From positions 62,001-126,000 of the forward strand of contig NZ_ANAC01000014.1 in assembly GCF_000341225.1 (NCBI RefSeq): DNA of 64,000 bases. Reading direction: 5' to 3'. Both the position numbers and the translations under genes were made by a program. The notes under the pieces are model-generated. The model had not been told where the DNA came from and searched no databases. It worked only from the letters and a program-made list of their open reading frames with translations. This document shows, piece by piece, positions 59,011 through 64,000 of the stretch. Origin of the DNA: Nocardiopsis alba DSM 43377. Lineage in GTDB: Bacteria > Actinomycetota > Actinomycetes > Streptosporangiales > Streptosporangiaceae. How positions within the stretch are numbered: the stretch's first letter is position 1; each line of letters opens with the position of its first letter.

Positions 59011-59964
59011 ATGCAGCCGACGGTCGCACCCCCCGAAAGCGTCACCTGGCGTATCCACCTCGATCGCTCCATGTGGGTGGCGGGGGTGCGGGCGCTCATG
59101 CTCCAGGCCCTGCACCCGATCGCGATGCAGGGGGTGTGGCAGCGTTCGGACTTTCGTTCCGATCCCACCGGCCGTCTCCTGCGCACCGCGCACTTCGTCG
59201 CGGTCACCACCTATGGGAGCCCCGACGAGGCCGACGCGTTGGGCGCGCGTATCCGTCGCGTCCACCGGGCCCTGACCTTCACCGATCCCGGGACCGGGCG
59301 TCGTCACCGGGCCGATCAGCGCGATCTCCTGGTGTGGGTGCACTGCGCGGAGGTCTGTTCCTATCTGGAGACCACCCGGCGGGCCGGGCTGCGGTTGAGC
59401 GAGGAGGACATGGACCGCTACCTGGACGAACAGTCCCGGACCGCCGGCTACGTGGGTCTGTCCCGTGACGACGTGCCGCGCGACCTGGCCGGGATGCGCC
59501 GTTATCTGGCCATGGTGCGCCCCACCCTGCGGGTCACCCCCGAGGCCCGGAAGGTGGTCCGTTTCCTGCTGTGGCCCGATCTTCCCGAACGGCTGGCCTG
59601 GGCGGCCCCGCTCAAACCGCTGTGGTTCCCGGTGGGCGCGATGGCGTACACGACCCTGCCGGACTGGGCGCGCCGTGCCTACGGGGTGCTGCCCGAGACC
59701 CCCGGGGCCCGCGCGGCGGCCACGGCGGGGCTGCGGATGCTGCGTTCGGGGCTGGACCGGGTGCCCGAGCGCTACTACAACCTGCTCTTGGACGAGGCCA
59801 CCGTGCGCAGCGCCAAGGACGCCGAACGCCGTCTGCTGGAGGCCGGCTACCGGAAGAGGGACACGGCCAGGGCTCTGCGTTCGTTCGCCCGCTCGAGGAC
59901 ACGCCCTCCGACCGTCGCCGCGGCGCCCCGAACGCGCTCGACCGTCCCCGAACCGGCGGGATAG
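59011..59964 (+). CDS. MpaB/latex-clearing-like oxygenase (DUF2236), 317 aa
   Basis: A member of the oxygenase MpaB family, which includes haem b-type Lcp rubber oxygenase and fungal MpaB. Key parts: MLQALHPIAMQGVWQRSDF (conserved His), RLLRTAHFVAVTTYGSPDEA, DLLVWVHCAEVCSYL (conserved His), and a helical C-terminus with WARRAYGVLPETPGARAA. The substrate is unknown. It is probably membrane-associated or soluble; no signal peptide. A small DUF3099 gene follows at 45 bp. Confidence 0.85.
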   Translation: MQPTVAPPESVTWRIHLDRSMWVAGVRALMLQALHPIAMQGVWQRSDFRSDPTGRLLRTAHFVAVTTYGSPDEADALGARIRRVHRALTFTDPGTGRRHRADQRDLLVWVHCAEVCSYLETTRRAGLRLSEEDMDRYLDEQSRTAGYVGLSRDDVPRDLAGMRRYLAMVRPTLRVTPEARKVVRFLLWPDLPERLAWAAPLKPLWFPVGAMAYTTLPDWARRAYGVLPETPGARAAATAGLRMLRSGLDRVPERYYNLLLDEATVRSAKDAERRLLEAGYRKRDTARALRSFARSRTRPPTVAAAPRTRSTVPEPAG

Positions 59965-60008
59965 CCTGGAAGAAGGGACGACCACACCAACGGGAGACCG
60001 GAGGTGAC

Positions 60009-60230
60009 ATGGTCAAACGCAGGAAGGTCCAGTACGCCCTCGTCATGGGGCTGTGCCTGGTGCTGTTCACCGGATCCGCCCCCGTGTACTACCTGTTCGG
60101 CACGGGGTGGGCGGTGGCGATGTGCGTGATCGCGATGTTCCTGCCGCCGATCGCGGTGACCCTGGGCAACATCTCCGACCCGGACGATCCGCGCGACCAC
60201 GACAACAGGTACGGGCCCAACGCCGAGTAG
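60009..60230 (+). CDS. DUF3099-family small membrane protein (73 aa)
   Basis: A basic start MVKRRKVQYALVMGLCLVLF with one TM, a second TM in GWAVAMCVIAMFLPPIAVTL, and an acidic tail DPDDPRDHDNRYGPNAE. This matches the small actinobacterial DUF3099 proteins, of unknown function. It has GGAGGTG just upstream. The 44-bp gap to the oxygenase suggests one operon. Confidence 0.8.
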   Translation: MVKRRKVQYALVMGLCLVLFTGSAPVYYLFGTGWAVAMCVIAMFLPPIAVTLGNISDPDDPRDHDNRYGPNAE

Positions 60231-60251
60231 GCGGTCGGGCCCGTAACCGGT

Positions 60252-61349
60252 TCAGCGCTCCAGGACGCGGCGCAGGGCGGCCAGCACCAGCTCGGCCCGG
60301 TCCAGGCGCGCGTTGTGCCCCATCAGACCGATCCGCCAGATCGACGCCGCGTAGGGGCCCACGCCCGCGCCGATCTCCAGACCGAACTCGCGCAGCAGCC
60401 GCTCACGGACCTTGGCCGAGTCGACGTCCTCGGGGACGCGCACCGACGTCAACTGGGAGAGACGGTGGCCCTCCTCCGCGAACAGCTCCAGGCCCATCTC
60501 CGTCAGCCCCTCGCGCAGCCGCGCGCCGGCCTCCTCGTGACGGGCCGCCACCGCCTCGGGGCCCTCCTCCTCGATCCGGCCCAGGGCCGCGTCGAGGGAG
60601 GCGACCATCGCGGTCGGGGCGGTGTGGTGGTAGGCGCGACCACCGGGACCGCCGCGCACGTAGGCGCCCAGCAGCCCCAGGTCCACGTACCAGACCGGCG
60701 GGGACTGCACCCGGCGCTCCCAGGCGCGCTCGGAGAAGGTGAAGGGGGCCAGACCCGGGGCCACGCCCAGACACTTCTGGGTGCCCGAGTAGGCGATGTC
60801 GACCCGCCAGGCGTCCAGCTCCATGGGCATGCCGCCCAGGGAGGTCACGCAGTCCACGAGCAGCAGGGTGTCGTCGGAACGCTCGCGCAGGGCCCGGCCC
60901 AGCGCGCCGATGTCGCTGACCACGCCGGTGGAGGTCTCGGCGTGCACCGCGGCCACGATCGCGGGGGAGGGGTGGGCGGCCAGTACGCGCTCCACGTCGA
61001 CGGGACGACCCCACTCGTGGTCCACCCGGATCACGTGGGCCCCATAGCGACCGGCGACCTCGCACATGCGCTCACCGAACAGGCCGTTGACCGCGACGAC
61101 CACCACGTCGCCGTCGCGCACGGTGTTGGCGAAGGCGGTCTCCATCCCCAGGGAACCGGTTCCCGACAGGGGCAGTGTGAGCGGGTTCTCGGTCCCCCAC
61201 AGGGAACGGAGGCGATCACAGGTGCGTTCCAGCAGAGCGAGGAACTCCGGGTCCAGGTGGCCCAGCAGCGGGGCGGCCAGGCCCAGGGTCGCCTCGGGGT
61301 AGGGGTTGCTCGGCCCCGGTCCCAGAAGGATGCGTTCGGTGACTGACAT
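60252..61349 (-). CDS. Class V aminotransferase, alanine-glyoxylate/purine catabolism type (365 aa)
   Basis: A PLP-dependent fold-type I enzyme. LGPGPSNPYPEATLGLAAPLLGHLDPEF is the AGXT/PucG-type N-terminus. The Schiff-base Lys lies in YSGTQKCLGVAPGLAPFTFS, with DCVTSLGGMPMELDAW before it. It could act in glyoxylate transamination or ureidoglycine metabolism. The ATG at 61349 has AGGGTG upstream; the GTG at 61355 is an alternative. Confidence 0.85.
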   Translation of the reverse strand: MSVTERILLGPGPSNPYPEATLGLAAPLLGHLDPEFLALLERTCDRLRSLWGTENPLTLPLSGTGSLGMETAFANTVRDGDVVVVAVNGLFGERMCEVAGRYGAHVIRVDHEWGRPVDVERVLAAHPSPAIVAAVHAETSTGVVSDIGALGRALRERSDDTLLLVDCVTSLGGMPMELDAWRVDIAYSGTQKCLGVAPGLAPFTFSERAWERRVQSPPVWYVDLGLLGAYVRGGPGGRAYHHTAPTAMVASLDAALGRIEEEGPEAVAARHEEAGARLREGLTEMGLELFAEEGHRLSQLTSVRVPEDVDSAKVRERLLREFGLEIGAGVGPYAASIWRIGLMGHNARLDRAELVLAALRRVLER

Positions 61350-61499
61350 GGGCACACCCTAGGAGACCTCTCCGACCAGGGAGAAATCGGGGTCCGGTCG
61401 CGGCCTCCGGAGCCGTAGGATTTCGGCGGACGAAACGGACACCCGTGTGTCCGGGGTGGAGAACCGGGCGGTGGGAACGGTAGGCGAGGGGAGAATCTC

Positions 61500-62036
61500 A
61501 TGACCGGAGCGGTCCGGAGCGACGGACCCGGGACCGACGCCGAGACGGCGCGGATCCTGCGGGTGGAGCACGACGACCCGAGGGTCCAGGGGCTGTTGGA
61601 CGGGCTCCTGGAGGAGTACAGCGAACGCTATGGCGCCGAGGGGGCCGCCGCCGAACTCGGCCGCTACCCGATCACCGAGTTCGCCGCCCCTCACGGGCGC
61701 CTGGTCCTGGCCGAACTGGACGGCGAGATCGTCGCGGGCGGCGCGCTGCGCCCCTACCCCGGCGCGACGGAGGACGGACCGAGGACGGTCGAGTTCAAAC
61801 GGATCTGGACCTCGGCCCGACACCGCCGTCGAGGCCTGGGCCGGCTCATCATGTCGGCGCTGGAGGAGACCGCGCGCGACCTGGGCTACGAGGCGGTCGT
61901 GCTCTTCACCGGCCCCTCCCAGCCGGAGGCGGTGGCCCTCTACGAACGGATCGGCTACCGGTGGGTCGACCCGACCACGATCGAGGACCTGCCCTACCCC
62001 AAGGCGATCCCCTTCGCGTACGACCTGCGCGCCTGA
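61500..62036 (+). CDS. GNAT family N-acetyltransferase (178 aa)
   Basis: The acetyl-CoA loop is RHRRRGLGRLIMSALEETARDLGYEAV (about 104-130, motif R-x-x-G-x-G), with FTGPSQPEAVALYERIGYR as the closing segment. The acceptor amine is not known. It has GAGGGGAG seven bases upstream. It is divergent from the aminotransferase and 166 bp before the peptidase gene. Confidence 0.87.
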   Translation: MTGAVRSDGPGTDAETARILRVEHDDPRVQGLLDGLLEEYSERYGAEGAAAELGRYPITEFAAPHGRLVLAELDGEIVAGGALRPYPGATEDGPRTVEFKRIWTSARHRRRGLGRLIMSALEETARDLGYEAVVLFTGPSQPEAVALYERIGYRWVDPTTIEDLPYPKAIPFAYDLRA

Positions 62037-62067
62037 CCAGCCCTCGGGCATGCCCGGCCCTCACCGG

Positions 62068-62086
62068 GCGTTGTTATGGGCAACGC
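62068..62086. terminator. Small inverted repeat after the GNAT gene
   Basis: GCGTTG-7 nt-CAACGC, 32 bp past the GNAT stop. Weak terminator or operator of the peptidase gene. Confidence 0.4.
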
Positions 62087-62202
62087 TATGTCCCGGGGGC
62101 GGTGAGGCGGGTGTACCGCCCCCTACGATGGATCATGGGCCGCCACCAGCGGCCCGTACCCGCTTCCACCCTTTCGACGAACTCGACGAGGAGAGTGCAC
62201 GA

Positions 62203-63693
62203 GTGAGCGAGCAGCAGCGCCCGGAGGCCGAGACGGACGCCTTCGTGTTCAGTCCACGCAAGAACGGCCAGGCGCAGTCGGTCTCCGACGAGCTCGCCGC
62301 GTGGATGCGGACCGGCTGGGCCGACACCGAGATGCGCGACCTGGAGCCGATCGAGCAGGCCGAGCACACCGCCCGCCGGCGTGCCGCCCTCAGCGAGGCC
62401 TTCCCGGGCGAGCGCCTGGTGATCCCCTCCGGACAGCTCCTGACCCGGTCCAACGACACCGAGTACCCCTTCCGCGCCGCCACGAACTACGCCTACCTGA
62501 CCGGTGACACCACCGACGGCAACTGCCTGGTGCTCACCCCTCGGGACGGCGGCGGCCACGACGCGGTCCTCTACCTCAAGGGCCGTTCCGACCGTGACAA
62601 CGGCGAGTTCTGGCTCGGTGGCTACGGCGAGCTGTGGACGGGGCGCCGCAACAGCCTCGAAGAGGCCTCCGCCCTCCTGGGCGTGGCCACCGCCGACGTG
62701 CGCACCCTGCCCGGCGCCCTGCGCGCCGACGGCGTCACCACCCGCGTCGTGCGCGGCCACGACGCCGAGGTCGACGCCATCGTCGACGAGCTGCGCGCCG
62801 ACGCCGACGCCGAGGCCCGCGCCAAGTCCGCCCGTCTGGACGAGGAACTGGCCGTGACCCTGGCCGACCACCGTCTGGTCAAGGACGAGTGGGAGATCGC
62901 CCAGCTCCAGAAGGCCGTGGACGCCACCACGCGCGGCTTCGAGGACGTGGCCGGGACCCTGCCCAAGGCCAAGGACACCTCCGAGCGCTACATCGAGGGC
63001 ACCTTCTTCCTGCGCGCCCGGGTGGAGGGCAACGACGTCGGTTACGGCACCATCGCCGCCTCCGGCCCCAACGCCACCACCCTGCACTGGACCCGCAACG
63101 ACGGTCCGGTCCGCGAGGGCGAGCTGCTGCTCCTGGACGCCGGTGTGGAGACCACCACCCTCTACACGGCCGACGTCACCCGCACCATGCCGATCTCGGG
63201 CACCTTCACCGATCTACAGCGCAAGGTCTACGACCTGGTCTACAAGGCCCAGGAGGCCGGTATCGCCGCGGTCGCCCCGGGGCGTCCCTTCACCGACTTC
63301 CACGAGGCCTCCCAGCGGGTGCTGGCCGAGGGCCTGGTCGAGTGGGGCCTGCTGGAGGGTCCGGTCGACCGCGTCCTGGAGCTGGGTCTACAGCGTCGCT
63401 ACACCCTGCACGGCACCGGGCACATGCTCGGCATGGACGTGCACGACTGCGCGGTCTCCCGTCAGGAGACGCACCTGTACGGCGACCTGAAGCCGGGCAT
63501 GGTGCTCACCGTCGAGCCGGGCCTGTACTTCCAGCCCGACGACCTGACCGTCCCCGAGGAGCTGCGCGGCATCGGCGTGCGCATCGAGGACGACGTCCTG
63601 GTCACCGAGGAGGGCCGGACCGTGATGTCGGCGGGTCTGCCGCGTTCCTCCGCCGAGGTGGAGGCCTGGCTGGCCGAGCGTCTGCCGCGCTGA
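62203..63693 (+). CDS. M24B Xaa-Pro aminopeptidase (496 aa)
   Basis: A creatinase-fold (pita-bread) metallopeptidase that removes N-terminal residues before proline. The aminopeptidase-P N-domain (FPGERLVIPSGQLLTRSNDTEYPFRAATNYAYLTG) is followed by the catalytic domain with metal ligands Asp in LLLDAGVE, Asp in YTADVTRT, His in GTGHMLGMDVHD, Glu in TVEPGLYF and Glu in GVRIEDDV. Binds two Mn or Co ions. GTG start chosen because GAGGAGAG precedes it. It is soluble. Confidence 0.92.
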   Translation: MSEQQRPEAETDAFVFSPRKNGQAQSVSDELAAWMRTGWADTEMRDLEPIEQAEHTARRRAALSEAFPGERLVIPSGQLLTRSNDTEYPFRAATNYAYLTGDTTDGNCLVLTPRDGGGHDAVLYLKGRSDRDNGEFWLGGYGELWTGRRNSLEEASALLGVATADVRTLPGALRADGVTTRVVRGHDAEVDAIVDELRADADAEARAKSARLDEELAVTLADHRLVKDEWEIAQLQKAVDATTRGFEDVAGTLPKAKDTSERYIEGTFFLRARVEGNDVGYGTIAASGPNATTLHWTRNDGPVREGELLLLDAGVETTTLYTADVTRTMPISGTFTDLQRKVYDLVYKAQEAGIAAVAPGRPFTDFHEASQRVLAEGLVEWGLLEGPVDRVLELGLQRRYTLHGTGHMLGMDVHDCAVSRQETHLYGDLKPGMVLTVEPGLYFQPDDLTVPEELRGIGVRIEDDVLVTEEGRTVMSAGLPRSSAEVEAWLAERLPR

Positions 63694-64000
63694 CCACACC
63701 GGCGAACACCGGCGGGCCGTCTCCTGGACACGGGGGGACGGCCCGCCGTCGTCTCGGCGAACTCTCCGCGTGCCGGCGCGCGGAGACGGTGGCCACGACG
63801 ATCCCGCCCACGCCCGCCTCGGCTCGTTCCGGGCCGGGGGAGTGAGGGATCCGTCCCCTTTCGGGGGCGAACGACGCCCGACGAGGTCAACGAAGGGGCG
63901 TCTCGCGCGGTACGCTGCACGGCGGCCGTCTTGAGCATCGGGGAGGCGCCCTGTCGCCTCACCCGATAACGTCGGGGTGGCGTGGAAAGACACAGGAGAT
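63694..64000 (+). promoter_or_regulatory. Terminator region and leader of the next gene
   Basis: The last 307 bp hold no gene I can support. It begins with the peptidase terminator. A small inverted repeat GAGGCG-CCCTGT-CGCCTC lies at 63944-63961. The window ends at CACAGGAGAT, a ribosome site (63993-63997), so a plus-strand gene should start within about ten bases past the edge. Confidence 0.6.
63710..63748 (+). terminator. Terminator of the Xaa-Pro aminopeptidase gene
   Basis: A perfect 12-bp stem CGGCGGGCCGTC/GACGGCCCGCCG with a 15-nt loop, 17 bp after the stop. Confidence 0.85.

Noticed and set aside
63462..63962. A 166-residue minus-strand frame at the right edge
   Set aside because: It overlaps the end of the peptidase gene in antisense, then crosses the terminator; Arg/Pro-rich composition is typical of shadow frames.
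1..64000. tRNA, rRNA, CRISPR, insertion sequence or prophage content
   Set aside because: I looked for acceptor-stem/TPsiC patterns, regular spaced repeats, transposase motifs and integrase motifs and found none that I could support by eye. A tRNAscan and ISfinder run would settle it.

Overview
The window is high-GC (about 70%) actinobacterial chromosome. Gene content points to the Nocardiopsis/Thermobifida lineage: a CelR-type box ahead of a GH6 cellulase, a GH5_8 mannanase and an AA10 LPMO, F420-type luciferase-like enzymes, SigB/F-family sigma factors, IclR and LacI regulators, and many GTG starts with 4-bp overlaps. The assignment rests on gene content and style, not on a marker gene. I see no rRNA, tRNA, CRISPR array, insertion sequence or prophage.

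Layout. 2-2857: distal part of the phenylacetyl-CoA epoxidase operon (paaC partial, paaD, paaE, paaI). 2927-5413: MFS exporter and LacI regulator with a 22-bp perfect palindrome between them. 5561-10236: two tandem paralogous receptor Ser/Thr kinases, then a decayed third 3' end. 10688-11653: a terminator, two copies of a three-hairpin element with compensatory base changes, a G-quadruplex candidate, an 18-bp palindrome and a frameshifted gene. 12230-13947: a two-component flavin monooxygenase pair of the CE1758/CE1759 type. 14110-18036: sugar ABC importer with IclR regulator. 18133-21591: secreted polysaccharide-degrading cluster (GH6, GH5_8, AA10) behind a promoter carrying a CelR box. 21662-28039: mycothiol-dependent isomerase-type protein, a cobalamin-riboswitch-controlled importer (two permeases and a lipoprotein, no ATPase), flavin reductase, threonine dehydratase, a membrane protein.

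28175-49125 looks like a stress and metabolic island. Two SigB-family sigma genes carry the same bipartite upstream motif. Between them lie a large-subunit catalase, a zinc alcohol dehydrogenase, a ThDP-dependent pyruvate oxidase-like enzyme and a three-subunit molybdenum formate dehydrogenase. Beyond the second sigma gene, an SDR plus F420 oxidoreductase pair is divergent from a tightly coupled operon of ATP-grasp ligase, S15/CocE hydrolase, unusual P450 and Cys-rich four-helix-bundle protein. Both directions have SigB-like promoter candidates. This operon is my best candidate for an undescribed pathway.

49159-64000: PASTA-like surface protein, orphan ABC ATPase, a membrane-embedded NACHT/STAND NTPase with a small divergent membrane partner (lower GC than its surroundings), purB, a NarL-type two-component system, an NTF2-cupin fusion, an MpaB-like oxygenase, a DUF3099 protein, a class V aminotransferase, a GNAT, an M24 Xaa-Pro aminopeptidase, and the leader of a gene that begins beyond the window.
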